Assembly: GCA_012103035.1 (NCBI GenBank)
Contig: JAAVLL010000001.1
Span: 1,462,501 to 1,526,500 of the forward strand
Length of the DNA stretch: 64,000 nt
Source: Brucella oryzae
Lineage (GTDB): Bacteria > Pseudomonadota > Alphaproteobacteria > Rhizobiales > Rhizobiaceae
Direction of reading: 5' to 3'
The position numbers and the translations under genes were made by a program. Under the pieces are notes generated by a model. That model made no database searches. It saw only the letters and a list, made by a program, of their open reading frames with translations, and was not told the origin of the DNA. Shown here piece by piece: positions 33,343-45,207 of this stretch; position 1 is the first letter of the stretch, and each line of letters starts with the position of its first letter.

Positions 33343-33573
33343 TCAGGACTTGGTGGTTTTCTTGACGTCGTTGACCGTCTCGTCAGCCTTGGCGTCGATC
33401 GTACGACCCGAATCCCGGGCTTCATCCTTGGCGTCTTCGTCGGACATGCCCTGCTTGAAGTTCTTGATGCCCTTGGCAACATCACCCATCAGCTCGGGAA
33501 TCTTGCCGCGGCCAAACAGAAGAAGGACAACCGCCAGGACGATCAGCCAGTGCCAGATGGAAAAGCTACCCAT
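33343..33573 (-). CDS. tatA: Sec-independent translocase subunit TatA
   Basis: Intact, 76 residues. The start [20 protein letters not shown] at 33573 is chosen over the upstream in-frame 33606 because it matches the family. The membrane helix is followed by [20 protein letters not shown], the amphipathic helix, then an acidic tail. Confidence 0.96.
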   Translation of the reverse strand: MGSFSIWHWLIVLAVVLLLFGRGKIPELMGDVAKGIKNFKQGMSDEDAKDEARDSGRTIDAKADETVNDVKKTTKS

Positions 33574-33718
33574 TTTATTCCTCTCATTGCCGCGAATGCG
33601 CGACATGTTCCTGCAATGCCAGTTACGATTTAAGCGCTTTCAACAAATCTTTCAAACAGAAGTGTGACAGTGAACGGCCCTGCGGCAAATAAAATTCAAC
33701 AGAAAGGCCAGACTGAGA

Positions 33719-34446
33719 CTATTCACCGCGCGGCGCGAGCAAGCCAAGGCTTTCCAGATCGATATCTTCGAGCGGCTCTTCGTCTTCTGTCAGCTCATCC
33801 GGATCGATATTCGGCACCGGAACGGCAAAACTCGACGGCATACGTGCAGAAAGCAGCCCTGCCCCGCGCAGCTCTTCCAGTCCCGGCAAATCGCGGATTT
33901 CAGGCAGGCCGAAATGGTCGAGAAACGAATCTGTCGTCCCGTAAGTAACCGGGCGGCCAGGCGTCCGGCGGCGACCGCGCAATTTGATCCAGCCGGTCTC
34001 CATGAGAACGTCAAGCGTACCCTTCGATGTCTCCACGCCGCGGATATCTTCCAACTCAGCGCGTGTAACCGGCTGGTGATAAGCGATGATAGCCAGCACT
34101 TCCATCGCCGCGCGAGACAGTTTGCGCTGCTGCACGGCTTCCCGGCTCATGAGAAAGGCGAGGTCCGGAGCGGTACGGAACGCCCAAGCGTTGCCGACCC
34201 GAACAAGATGCACACCGCGCGTTTCATATACTTTCTGCAGATGCTTTAAAACTGGTGCGACGTCCACATTGGCTGGCAGGCGTTCTGCCAATGCGCGTTC
34301 GGAAACCGGCTCGGAGGACGCAAAACAATGGCCTCCACAATGCGTGCAAGGTCAGCAAGCCCCTGTGTCGAGACAGAATTTTCTGTTTCGATCTGATCGT
34401 CGTCACTATCGATTTCGGCCAGATTTCGACGTTCCGCCTCAGACAT
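33719..34446 (-). CDS. scpB: Segregation and condensation protein B
   Basis: Winged-helix partner of SMC-ScpA. The start MSEAERRNLAEIDSDDD at 34446 overlaps the scpA stop by a few bases. After repairing TTTTT to TTTT near 34318 the protein reads ARIVEAIVFASSEPVSERAL into the intact domain with LAIIAYHQPVTRAELEDIRGV and GRPVTYGTTDSFLDHFGL. An acidic C-terminal tail follows. About 242 residues. Confidence 0.93.
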
Positions 34447-35316
34447 CCTCGTCCTCATCCAATTCGCTGATATCCCCTGTCGCCCGGATATAGATCGGCT
34501 CGAAAGGAGCGTTTTGCCTGACTTCCAGCTTGCCTTCGCGCACAAGTTCGAGACTGGCAGCGAAGGAACTCGCGAGTGCCGAAGCTCTTTCTCGCGGCGA
34601 AAGCGCATAATCGATCAGGAAACGGTCGAGAGAAATCCAGTCCCCACAGACCCCATCAAACGCTCAAGCGCCACGCGTGCTTCTTTCAATGACCAGACCG
34701 CCCGCTTGGCGATCTGCACCTGCGAAACGGACTGTCGCTGCCGCTGCGAAGCATAGGCGGTGAGAAGGTCGTATAATGTCGCAGAAAACTGGCTGGTCCT
34801 GTCCACCATGACCATTTCCGGCATGCCCCGCGCAAAGACATCCCGCCCCAGCCGATTACGATTGACGAGTTTTGCCGCCGCATCGCGCATGGCTTCAAGT
34901 CTCTTCAAGCGGTAATGCAACGAAGCCGCCAGTTCTTCGCCGGTTGCTCCATCATCGCCCGGCTGTTTGGGGATCAGCAGCTTCGACTTGAGATAGGCAA
35001 GCCACGCCGCCATGACGAGATAGTCGGCTGCAAGTTCGAGGCGCAAGGCGCGTGCCTGCTCCACGAACACCAAATACTGCTCTGCGAGCGCCAGAACGGA
35101 GATGCGGGCAAGATCGACGCGCTGACTTCGTGCAAGATGCAGCAGCAGGTCGAGAGGGCCTTCAAACCCCTGCACATCGATGAGAAGCGACGGCTCGCTT
35201 TCACTGCGCTCGGAATCGCCCTGCCACAGCGCATCCATCGGCACGAGCGTGCCGTCTTTGCCGTCTGTGTCTGCTCCCGATGCCGCCAAACCCGTTTCCC
35301 TGCTGATGAGGTTCAC
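34439..35316 (-). CDS. scpA: Segregation and condensation protein A
   Basis: Kleisin of the bacterial condensin. The N-terminal SMC-binding helix is VQGFEGPLDLLLHLARSQRV, then VDLARISVLALAEQYL and LKRLEAMRDAAAKL. The G homopolymer near 34643 is one short, so the frame ends early; restored, the C-terminal winged helix reads GDWISLDRFLIDYALSPRER and stops at 34439. About 292 residues. Confidence 0.93.
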
Positions 35317-35362
35317 CGGCGGATCAATCCGCCGATGATGTCAGTTTACCAATTTTTGGCGA

Positions 35363-36380
35363 TTACGCTATCAGTTCGAACATGGCGTTGAATTCTGCGC
35401 GCAGTTCATCCTCATCGGAAAGATCGGGGTCACCCGCATAGACTTCCGCCAGATCGGCACGGCGCTTCGCCTTGCCTTCAAGAACCGGCACACGTGCTGC
35501 AACCTGCTTCAGTTCTTCCATCACGCCCGCGCAATAGAGAACCATATCGCAACCGGCACCGATGATGCCGTCTGCAATATCGCCAAGCCCACCCGAGAGC
35601 GCCTTCATGGAAATGTCGTCGCTCATAACGAGACCGTCAAACTCGATGACATCGCGAATGATCGTATTGATGACGGTCGGCGACAATGTGGACGGACGCT
35701 GCGGATCAATGCAATCGAACACGACATGCGCCGTCATTGCCATCGGCAGGTCATTGAGCGCCTTGAACGGCACAAAATCATGCGCAACCAGTTCATTCAG
35801 TGGAACGGAGACGCGCGCCAGCTCTTGTGCGTGTCGGCAAACGCTCGGCCATGCCCAGGCATATGCTTGACTACAGGCAGCAATCCGCCGGCGAGCAAGC
35901 CTTCAGCGGCAGCTCGTCCCATTTCGGCAACCGCATGCGGATTCTTCGAATATGCTCGTGCACCGATGACATCATGCGCGCCTTCGACAGGTACGTCCAG
36001 AACCGGCAGGCAATCCACATTAACACCGATTTTCAGCAAATCGAATGCATGGAGACGCGCATGAAGCCATGCTGCACGCAGACCGGCCTCGCGGTCACGC
36101 GCATAGATCGCACCGACTTCCGAGGCCGAAGGATAGTTTGGGACGAGCGGCGGGCGAAGGCGCTGCACACGACCACCTTCCTGATCAATGAAAACCGGCG
36201 TCTGATCCCGGCCCGTCAAGTCGCGCATGTGAGCCGTCAGCTCTGAAACCTGTTCCAGACTTTCGACATTACGCGCAAAAGAATAAAGCCCCAAGGTCTT
36301 TCATCGCGGAAGAACGCGATTTCGTCCTCGGTAAGTTTCGTTCCCGACACACCGGCAATCCATGCCTTGCACTCTTTCAT
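35363..36380 (-). CDS. nagZ: Beta-N-acetylglucosaminidase (GH3)
   Basis: Cytoplasmic peptidoglycan-recycling enzyme that removes GlcNAc from anhydro-muropeptides. The start MKECKAWIAGVSG is at 36380. GH3 features: FIDQEGGRVQRLRPP, the general-acid loop VKHMPGHGRAFADTH, and the nucleophile in GLVMSDDISMKAL. Losses near 36290 and 35815 give three frames. About 340 residues. It lies between scpA and the SPOR protein in one minus-strand run. Confidence 0.94.
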
Positions 36381-36470
36381 GCGCTCTTCCCCAAAATGGT
36401 CTGGAAATGCTGTTCTCAAACAACCCTGCCCCGGTGTAACTGAAAAATCGGAGCTTGGTAGTGGACCATG

Positions 36471-36496
36471 AAAAGGGCGACCGAGGCCGCCCTTTC
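36471..36496 (-). terminator. Rho-independent terminator after the SPOR gene
   Basis: Eight-pair stem AAAGGGCG/CGCCCTTT, followed by TTTTC on the minus strand, 20 bases past the SPOR protein stop. Confidence 0.75.
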
Positions 36497-36516
36497 AATG
36501 TTCAATATTCGATCAA

Positions 36517-39476
36517 TTACTGCGTCACGAAGCAGCTGCCGCCTGCGGATTTGAGACGTCCGCAAAGTGCGGATGCATCTTCCTTGGAGCCGCCCTGAAC
36601 GCGGACACGATAGTAGGTGCCCTTGCCCGGAATATCGGCGCGCTTGATATCGACGCTGCGGCCACCGATCACGTTGCCATACTTCTGGGCCATGTTGGCG
36701 TAAGATTTCTGTGCCAGTTCGGCAGATGGCTGCGAAGCGATCTGGATGAAATAGCCCCCGCACCTGCCGCCGATGCCACCTGAGGTGCGGCTGGCGCCGC
36801 CGGTGCCTGCTGCGTACGCTGCGGAACATTGCCAACGATATTAACCGGCTGTTCGGCGGGGCGTGACGGCACCACCGGTGCACGGACAGGAAGACGTGGT
36901 GCTTCTGCAGTCGGCTGAGGCTGTTGTGCCTGCGGGGCCGGTGCCGGTGTTTGCGCAGCCGGCTCTACAGGCGCATTGCCAGCCGCAAGCGCAGCAATTT
37001 CATCGCCAGCGGCGGAGCCGCCGGCTGAGCAGTATTTGCCGGAGACAGCTGCGAAGCGGTTTCCTCCGGCGCTGACGAAGGCTGAACGATAGAACCATCC
37101 GGACGAACGATCATGGTTTCCACTTCGCGCGGCTGAACCAACGGCGCATTGTGATTCGTGTTTTGATTCTGGGCCGAAGCATTATTCGTCACCGGCGGCT
37201 CATCTGGCGTATTGTCCGCCATGTTCGCACTGTCATCCGTGCTGGAAATATCGACCGGCTCTTCACCGGACGTAATCAGGGACTTTTGTTCCGGATTGTT
37301 CGGCAATGTACCGGCAACCCGATCATAAACGGCCTTGTCCTGATTCGGCACCGTGGCGCCGCCCGGATTTTCAGGCTGCACCTTGATCGGCTGATTGTCG
37401 GCACGAATCACGACCGGTTCGCTAGAACCGCCACCTCAAGGAAATGATAGCCGATCCCGCCAAGAAGCACCGCCACACCGGCCACGCTGGCCAGAATGAG
37501 GCCGCGACGGCCCCGAACCGGACGATTGCGATAGGCCTCGGCAGCGCTGCCAAGATCGTCTTCCGCCTGCATCGCAGCGCGTTCGCCATAGTCGCCGCCT
37601 TCCAGGGTCTGCGCGCCTTGGGCTGCCCAATGGTTATAGAAGTCGTCTTCGTTGCCCAGGGAGTTAGAGGCTTTCGACTGCGCTGCAGTCTGGGGTATCG
37701 CCTGAGGTGTCGCCTGCGAACGGCCATACGTTCCAGCTGTCGCGGCTGCACCGACGCCCATTGCGGCAGCACCTAGAGCGGCACCGACACTGGCGTCCGA
37801 ATTCGGCAGATAGGTTGAGGCGCTTTCGCGGAATATATCTTCAAAAGCCCTGTCGGCTTCGCTTTGTGCGTCGGTTTTCGCCGATTCATCCACACCAACC
37901 GTGTTAAAGACATCGGCAAATTCTGCTTCGAGATCAGTCAGACCTGCATTGGGCTCTTCTTCACCGTAATTGATTTCCGGCAAATCGAGGGAGTGCGTCT
38001 GCTCGACCTTCTCGTCGGCCACGCTCAATGTTTCGACTTCGGGTGCCGGAGCAGCACTGACCGCAGCCGTATGAGCATCGCCGAACTGCGAAAAGAAGCC
38101 GGGGACGGTCGATAGTCATCGTCCGAACGGACCGCATGCGCATAAGCGGCGGTTTCGTCGACTGTTTCCGCACTCAGATCGAGATCGCTTTCAGTGAAGA
38201 AATCATCTTCGCTGAACGCATTCGCATCCTGCGCGCTGGAAACATCCCCGACGGCTCGAAACCGAAATCGTCTTCCGAAAGACTGATCTCAGCCAGCTCA
38301 GGAAGATCGTCCTCTGTTCCTTCAGCATCAATTGCAGCCGGGTTTTCCTCAAGATCGAACGAAAAATCGTCATCGAAGGAGAAATCGTCTTCATCATCGA
38401 GCGAAGGAGCCGATTCTGCAACCGGCGCATAATCAGCCCTTGGTGCTGTCGCTACCGCATCCTGTCCTGCAACTCCCGACGAGAAATTGCTTCGCGTGTA
38501 GTACGGGTATCCCGCCGGAACCGTCTGGGGGCGTAGGCTTCGATTGGCGCAACCGGTGCAGCAGCCGGAGCCTCATCATCATAAGCCGCCTCATCAAGCT
38601 GCAAATCATCGAAATGGAAGTCTTCCAGCTCCGGCACATCCTGATGCCCGGTATTCTGCACCGGCGCCGTATCGTGCTGAACATTTGCGCTTCCGCGGGC
38701 GCAACACGGGAGAAATAGGTGTTATCTTGAGTCACAGGCTGCGGCTCGTCGCCGAACAGGAGATTTTCCAGTTCGTCCTCAAGCGAAACCGGCGCTGCGA
38801 CGGCAGCATAGGACTGCTCTGACGGCTCAACTGGCTGAACGTTCCAGTCATGCTGACGCGCAGGCGGGTAAGCCTCTTCTTGCGGCTCAATCGCTGGCTG
38901 ATAGATCGTCGGATCGTAATCCGTTTGATCGATATGAACCGGCTCGACTGTTTCGCGGCGACCGTAGACCGACGGCGACGAGGCATACGCTTCCTCATTC
39001 GAATCGCGCGCAGTCGAATAATCGTTGTAGTCGAATTGCGGTACAGGTTCGGTACGGTCAGCTTCTTCAAACTCAAGCGTTTCAAATGATGGCGTATCCA
39101 GTTCAGGCGCCTGCTCATCCTCGCTTAACTGAAGATCAAGCTCGTCTTCCAACGCCGAAGCAAGTTCTTCCTCATGAATCAGAGGCTCATCCAATAGATG
39201 GGAATCATCTTGCACGGGCATCGCTGCCAACTGTGACTGATCCGCAGGCTGAGAATAATCATTGAAGTCACCGAGCAATTCGCGCTCCAGATCCAGCGAT
39301 GGATCGAAGCCCGGCTCTGTTCGGTTGTCTTCAAAGTAAGGGCGGCGCTCATTCCAAGCGACGTTGTTATCAGCAGGCGTGCCGAAGTCCATGATCCGCG
39401 ACAGTTCCATCAGTGGATCGTCTTCGTGCAACGGACGCTCGCCGTAATTACGGGGATTTGCACTGCTGTCCGTCAT
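36517..39476 (-). CDS. Large SPOR-domain membrane protein with acidic disordered N-terminus
   Basis: About 985 residues after repair. The first 600 or so are acidic and Pro/Gln/Tyr-rich with no recognisable fold. A single membrane span (LILASVAGVAVLLGGIGYHF) lies near 37480. The periplasmic part is another Pro/Ala/Gln-rich linker leading to a C-terminal SPOR domain (DIKRADIPGKGTYYRVRVQG) with a cysteine pair. SPOR domains bind denuded glycan at the septum. At least six frame breaks (near 38690, 38250, 38110, 37435, 37000 and 36760) make the middle hard to read. Upstream of nagZ on the same strand, so probably part of a cell-wall operon. Confidence 0.85.
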
Positions 39477-39787
39477 AGCGTGTTCCTAACTCAAACCCTG
39501 GACGTCGCAAGACGTCTCCATACATTGCTTTTAGCGAGGCAATGTGGGCAAAAGTTGACGGAAGTTTCCTGCGCCAGAAGGAAGACCAATGACTTGCGTT
39601 CATTATGGCCTTCCACCTGTTCGACTTGTCAACTTTTGCCTTCAATCAGTCTTTCGACCTGAAAAGCTTTGTGACAGTCGCCTGATCTCCGAAGTCATCT
39701 CGAACCGCATATTGCGACCGCTACAGCCGCGGAGATCATTCTTCGAGTATAATCCGTTCTAAACGGCGTTCACCTTCGAACTACACT
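39477..39787. other. Intergenic region between argS and the SPOR gene
   Basis: 311 bases with no convincing coding frame. It should contain the SPOR gene promoter. It is AT-richer than its neighbours. No clear terminator of argS was seen. Confidence 0.35.
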
Positions 39788-41541
39788 CTAGCGCATTTCC
39801 GTTGGAGCATCCGCACCGATTATCATCAATCCGGAAGTCAGCACATCGGAAACAACCTGTACCAGCCCTAGCCTGGCTAGTGACAAGTCTGGATCGTTAA
39901 CCTTAATAAAACGTAAGTCCGGGTTCTCTGTGCCTCTATTCCACTGTGAATGGAACGCGCTGGCGAGGTCATAGAGGTAGAACGCAAGCCGATGCGGCTC
40001 CTGATGAATAGCCGCAGCCTCGATCAGACGCGGATATTCGGCCAGCTTGCGAACGAGCGCAATTTCGCTTTCATCGGTCAGCTTGTCGAAATGCGCAGCC
40101 ATGCTGACTCGGTCGAGATCGGCAAGCCCGAGCTGATCGACAGCCTGCCGGAAAACCGAATGGCAACGTGCGGAGGCATATTGCACGTAGAAGACCGGAT
40201 TGTCTTTCGACTGCTCCGTCACCTTGGCAAAATCGAAGTCCAGCGGCGCATCGTTCTTCCGGTAAAGCATCATGAAACGAACCGGATCACGACCGACTTC
40301 ATCGACCACGTCGCGCAGCGTGATGAACTCGCCTGCCCGCTTCGACATGCGCACAGGCTCGCCGTCGCGGAAGAGCTTGACCAGCTGACAGAGCAACACC
40401 GTCAGCTTCGCCTTACCGTCGGAAACAGCCTTTGCAACCGCTTCCAGACGCTTGACATAGCCGCCATGGTCGGCGCCCAGCACATAAATCATCTCGTTGA
40501 AGCCGCGGTCGTACTTGTCCGAAATACGCCACGTCGCCAGCAAAATAGGTGAAAGAGCCATCCGACTTCACCAGCGGGCGGTCGATGTCGTCACCCACTT
40601 CCGTCGAACGGAACAAGGTCTGCTCACGATCCTCCCAGTCTTCCGGAAGCTGACCCTTCGGGGAGGCAGCTTGCCCTTATAGACATGACCCTTGAGCGTC
40701 AGATCGTTGATTGCATTGCGAATCGCCCGTGCATGATCCACATGCAGTTTCCGCTCCGAAAAGAACACATCATGATGCACGTTGAGCGCATCGAGATCGG
40801 CACGGATCATTGCCATCATGGCGTCAATGGTCCGATCCTTTACGAGAGCAAGTGCTTCGGCTTCCGGCATTTCCAGAAGCTTCGTGCCAAACTCCTTGGC
40901 AAGCTCCTGCCCGACCGGAACGAGATAGTCACCGGGATAAAGACCCGCCGGAATCTCGCCGATATTCTCGCCGAGTGCTTCACGGTAGCGCAACATGACG
41001 GACCGCGCCAGCACATCGATCTGTGCGCCCGCATCGTTGATGTAGTATTCCTTGACCACATCATAGCCTGCAAACTTGAGCAGATTGGCCAGAACGTCAC
41101 CCACGACAGCACCACGGCAATGGCCGACATGCATGGGACCGGTCGGGTTTGCCGAAACATATTCGACATTGACCTTCGATCCCGCGCCAAGCTTGGAACG
41201 ACCGAAATCCGTACCTTCGTTCAGCATCGCGGAGAGTTCGCGCTGCCAGTAGGTAGCCTTCAGACGCAGATTGATGAAGCCTGGACCGGCGACATCGACA
41301 GTTTCGACATCTTCGTCCGTGGCAAGAGCCTCGGCGATACGACCGGCGAGTTCACGCGGGTTCTGGCCAACAGCCTTGGAAAGCACCATTGCAGCATTGG
41401 TTGCAATATCGCCGTGGGAAGCATCTCGTGGCGGCTCGACACCGATGCGCGAAAGGTCCAGTTCGCCACCGTCTTTCGGTTTCAGATCAATATCTTGCAA
41501 CGTCTTTTGATACGTGCGTCGAAATCTGCAAAGATATTCAT
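39788..41541 (-). CDS. argS: Arginyl-tRNA synthetase
   Basis: Class I synthetase. The start [19 protein letters not shown] at 41541 requires one A restored near 41514. The HIGH-type motif is [15 protein letters not shown] and the KMSK-type motif [10 protein letters not shown]; the N-terminal additional domain and the C-terminal DALR anticodon domain ([17 protein letters not shown]) are present. Further losses near 40665 and 40525. About 585 residues. Upstream of it lie two copies of a 47-base repeat, then dgt on the same strand. Confidence 0.95.
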
Positions 41542-41580
41542 GGTCTGTCCTGTCAGGCTTACGCCGGGCTTTGTTTTACC

Positions 41581-41682
41581 GCATTATCCAACGCAAAACC
41601 GCTTCGCACTTTTGCTGGAAATGCTCTGTTTCGTCGCATTGTCCAACGCAAAACCGCTTCGCACTTTTGCTGGAAATGCTCT
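41581..41682. repeat. Two tandem copies of a 47-base intergenic repeat
   Basis: Units at 41581-41627 and 41636-41682, 55 bases apart and identical at 46 of 47 positions. The core is AAAACCGCTTCGCACTTTTG followed by CTGGAAATGCTCT. This looks like the dispersed palindromic intergenic repeat common in Rhizobiales. It lies between dgt and argS. Confidence 0.85.
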
Positions 41683-41738
41683 AAATTTCCTGCGGAACCC
41701 GGCCAGTCTGCCGGAAATGCCGCTTCGTTTGGCCCCGA

Positions 41739-42945
41739 TTAAGCTAAATCGGGTGTGCGGTCAAACAATCGTCGGTGTTCTCGCACGGCATAATTGTCAG
41801 TCATCCCGGCAAGATAGTCGGCAACCCGCCGCGCTCGCGCCGCTTCATCGAGCGTCTCGCAGCCCGACTGCCATTCCGGCGGCATGATCGACGGGTCGGC
41901 AAAACAGGCATCGAAAAGATCCTGCAAGATCTTGTCGGCGGCGTGCCTGCGCACCACGACGCTGTCGTGGAAATAGAGGTTCTTGAACAGAAACCGCTTC
42001 AGCACCTTCTCTTCGGCGCGCATGGCATCGGAAAAGCCACAAGCGCGTGCGACTGTCCGTGCACCTCTTCCACGCTCTGCGGGTTTGCCGCGGCAAGACG
42101 GCGCTGGGCCTCTTCGATTACATCTTCCACCATGATGGTGATCTGCCTGCGCACCAGTTCATGACCGGTGCGAACGGGATCGAGATCGGGATAGCGCGCC
42201 CGAACAAGATCGAGCAGGCGTTTTGTCAACGGCACTTCGTCCAGTGCATCGAGGCTCAAAAGCCCGGCCCGCAGACCGTCATCGATATCATGGGCGTTAT
42301 AGGCAATATCGTCGGCAATGGCCGCGCATTGCGCTTCCAGACTGGCAAAGCGCGTCAGTTCCAGATCATAGCGTTCGTTGAAATCGAGAATCGGCAACGG
42401 AACCGGGACATCCGGATGCGTCGCATGAGCGCCCAGCAAAGGCCCATTGTGCTTGACCAGACCTTCCAGCGTTTCCCAGGAGAGGTTGAGCCCATCGAAA
42501 TCGGCATAGCGATGTTCGAGCTTGGTCACGATCCGGAGCGACTGCGCATTGTGATCGAACCCGCCGAAATGCTTCATGCGTTCGTTGAGCGCCTCCTCAC
42601 CGGTATGGCCGAAAGGTGTGTGGCCAAAATCATGGACAAGCGCCACCGCCTCGGCCAGATCTTCATCGAGCCGCAATGCACGAGCCAGCGCACGCGCAAT
42701 CTGGGCGACCTCTATCGTATGCGTCAGCCGTGTGCGGTAATGATCGCCTTCATGCGCGATAAAACCTGCGTCTTATGCTTCAGACGACGAAATGCCGTGG
42801 AATGAATGATACGGTCGCGGTCGCGCTGGAACGGCGTGCGGGTCGGGCTTTCCGACTCCGGCACCAGACGTCCACGGCTTCGTGCAGGATCACAGGCATA
42901 GGGCGCGCGTTCGCGATAACCGAAGCCTATTCCTTCCAGCGACAT
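41739..42945 (-). CDS. dgt: Deoxyguanosinetriphosphate triphosphohydrolase-like protein
   Basis: HD-domain dNTP triphosphohydrolase. It begins [20 protein letters not shown], then [11 protein letters not shown]; the metal-binding HD set is [12 protein letters not shown] plus [17 protein letters not shown], with a downstream [15 protein letters not shown]. Losses near 42735 and 42035 split it into three frames. About 400 residues. Divergent from the Fe-S carrier gene erpA. Confidence 0.92.
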
Positions 42946-43112
42946 TGCGATGCATCCTTCACTGTAATATGATTACACAAAACTGTTGCGAACATTGACT
43001 TCCGCAGTTCGCGTTCATAGCTATCAGCTAATCATGAAGGCAAGTATGCGGCTATCGGAAATCTGGAAAATCGCCCGGTTCGATATTCGCAATTGCAAAC
43101 GGAACAAGGCAG

Positions 43113-43439
43113 ATGACAGGCATTACCGTTTCAGATTCCGCAGCAAGGCGGATCGCCAAGATTCTCGGATCGGAACCGGGAAAGACTGCCCTTCGCGTTT
43201 CTGTCGAAGGCGGCGGGTGTTCCGGTTTCTCCTATAAATACGATCTTGTCGATGAGCAAACCGACGACGACATCGTCATCGAGAAGCTCGGCGCCAAGGT
43301 GCTGATCGATTCCATTTCGGTTCCCTATATGGACGGCTCGGAAATCGATTTCGTCGACGATCTGATGGGACAGTCGTTCCAGATCCGCAATCCAAACGCC
43401 ACTTCGGCTTGCGGCTGCGGAACCAGTTTCGCCATCTGA
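43113..43439 (+). CDS. erpA: A-type iron-sulfur carrier protein
   Basis: Intact 108-residue HesB/IscA-family protein that delivers Fe-S clusters. The three conserved cysteines are in GGCSGFSY and ACGCGTSF. It is divergent from dgt with a 167-base shared upstream region. Whether it is ErpA, IscA or SufA in role cannot be decided; no isc or suf genes are nearby, which fits ErpA. Confidence 0.92.
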   Translation: MTGITVSDSAARRIAKILGSEPGKTALRVSVEGGGCSGFSYKYDLVDEQTDDDIVIEKLGAKVLIDSISVPYMDGSEIDFVDDLMGQSFQIRNPNATSACGCGTSFAI

Positions 43440-43463
43440 TCGGCGCGCACGAGGTCGAAATTC

Positions 43464-43494
43464 AAAACCGGCTGCCATGGGGAGCCGGTTTTTC
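43464..43494. terminator. Bidirectional terminator between erpA and the TerB gene
   Basis: AAAACCGGCT/AGCCGGTTTTT stem with a nine-base loop; A and T runs on both sides let it serve both convergent genes. Confidence 0.85.
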
Positions 43495-43518
43495 ATGACT
43501 GCCGGAAAACAACAAGCC

Positions 43519-44225
43519 TCAAACCTTGACCGAAGCGACCGTCGCCTCAATGTGGTCCACCAAGGCATCCGGCAAACCGAGGCGACCAGCCAGCATATCC
43601 AGATATCCGCGTTCAGCCCGGTTATCCGGATCTATTGCAAGACGCGAAGCCGTATAAAGCTCGACCTTCTGCTCTTCAGTCTGTGCGGCTGAAACCAGAA
43701 CATTGAGATCGACAGGATCGGCAAGTTCCTTTTCAAGGAAGGCTTCCGCCTCATCGTCGAGACCTGAAATCTTCACCTTCTCCATGATGCGAGCCCGCTC
43801 GGCGTCATCGATATGACCATCGGCTTTGGCGGCAGCAATCATCGCCTGCACAAGTGTCAGCGCGAAACTGTTGCTCATGGCTGGAGATTGCGGGTGGAAC
43901 GGAGAATCGGCCGGAGGCGGCGGAAGCAGTTCAGGCTCCTTCGCAACCAGCTGTTCAGCTTCCTGCGGTGCCTGACCGGACTTATAATTCTTGTAGGCGA
44001 GATATCCCAATCCGGCGATGGCAGCAATGCCACCCACTGTCGCCACATTGCCCGCGAGCTTGCGTCCGGTCTTGGTGCCAAGGATGGCGGCGGCGATAGC
44101 GCCTGTCGCAAGCGGGTTCTTTTTGCAAGATCGGTCACCTGCCCGGCCTTGTCGCGGACACTTCCCGACGTACCAGGTACTTGTGATCCCAGAAACTGTT
44201 CGAGAAGTTTCTTGGCGTCGAACAT
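43519..44225 (-). CDS. TerB-type DUF533 membrane protein
   Basis: The N-terminus MFDAKKLLEQFLGSQV at 44225 is followed by a glycine-rich hydrophobic stretch (GAIAAAILGTKTGRK, GGIAAIAGLGYLAY), a Pro-rich linker, then a helical TerB-like domain with AAAKADGHIDDAERARIMEK. An A lost near 44129 (AAAAAA to AAAAA) splits the first 32 residues. The family (YebE-like) is induced by envelope stress in enterics; role here unknown. About 235 residues. Confidence 0.87.
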
Positions 44226-44398
44226 TCGGATATCTCCTGTTTGGCTCCTGTCCAGAGCAAATAGGAATGCAAAACCGCCAATACAAATAGTCTTGCGCCG
44301 AAATATCCGCGGATATTGAAATTGTGGTCGATGAAAAGCTGTGGCGCGCGATTGCGTGCTGCTTGCCCTCACCTCGCCAAGCGCATAATCATAGCGAT

Positions 44399-45181
44399 AT
44401 GAAAATCGCGACCTGGAACATCAACGGCGTCAAAGCCCGCATCGACAACCTCCAGCACTGGCTGAAGGAGTCCTCGCCCGATATCGCCTGCCTGCAGGAA
44501 ATAAAATCGGTCGATGACCAGTTTCCGCGTCTGGAGATCGAAGCGCTTGGCTACCATGTGGAAACCCACGGTCAGAAGGGCTTCAACGGCGTCGCGCTTC
44601 TGTCCAAGAAATCACCGGATGAGGTCAACCGTGGCCTTCCGGGTGATGATAGCGACGAGCAGGCGCGTTTCATCGAAGGCGTCTACTCGACGGACAAAGG
44701 CGTTGTTCGTGTTGTTTCGCTTTACCTGCCGAACGGCAATCCGGTGGACACGGAGAAGTTTCCTTACAAGCTTTCGTGGATGCAGCGGCTTGAACTATGG
44801 GCGAAAGATCGTCTTGCCCTGGAAGAGCCTCTGGTGCTTGCCGGTGACTATAACGTCATTCCCGAGCAGGAAGATGCAAAGAACCCCGGCCAGTGGGTCG
44901 GCGACGCGCTCTTTCAGCCCCAATCACGTCAGGCATTCCGCAGGCTTGAAAATCTGGGCTTTACCGATGCGATCCGTGCGTCAACCGACGATGGTGGAAT
45001 TTACTCGTTCTGGGATTATCAGGCCGGTGCCTGGCAGAAGAACAACGGCATCCGCATCGACCATCTGATGCTGTCGCCGGAGGCGGCCAATCGCTTCATT
45101 TCAAGTGATGTGGAAAAGCATGTCCGCGCCTGGGAAAAGCCGTCCGACCACGTGCCGGTAACGATAACGCTTTCGGCCTGA
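44399..45181 (+). CDS. xthA: Exodeoxyribonuclease III
   Basis: AP endonuclease and 3' exonuclease of base-excision repair. Intact, 260 residues from ATG 44399. The EEP motifs are in order: ATWNINGVKAR, CLQEIKS, LAGDYNVIP and KPSDHVPVTITL. Convergent with exoR. Confidence 0.96.
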   Translation: MKIATWNINGVKARIDNLQHWLKESSPDIACLQEIKSVDDQFPRLEIEALGYHVETHGQKGFNGVALLSKKSPDEVNRGLPGDDSDEQARFIEGVYSTDKGVVRVVSLYLPNGNPVDTEKFPYKLSWMQRLELWAKDRLALEEPLVLAGDYNVIPEQEDAKNPGQWVGDALFQPQSRQAFRRLENLGFTDAIRASTDDGGIYSFWDYQAGAWQKNNGIRIDHLMLSPEAANRFISSDVEKHVRAWEKPSDHVPVTITLSA

Positions 45182-45207
45182 GAAATGCCCCTACCTCAAA
45201 ACAGCAA

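Noticed and set aside
41581-41682. CRISPR array candidate
   Set aside because: Only two units, eight-base separation, and units of 47 bases with no spacer diversity; it fits a dispersed intergenic repeat.
40685-41887. Plus-strand frame of 400 codons opposite argS and the repeat region
   Set aside because: Covers the reverse of the argS HVGH region and two intergenic repeats; not a plausible protein.
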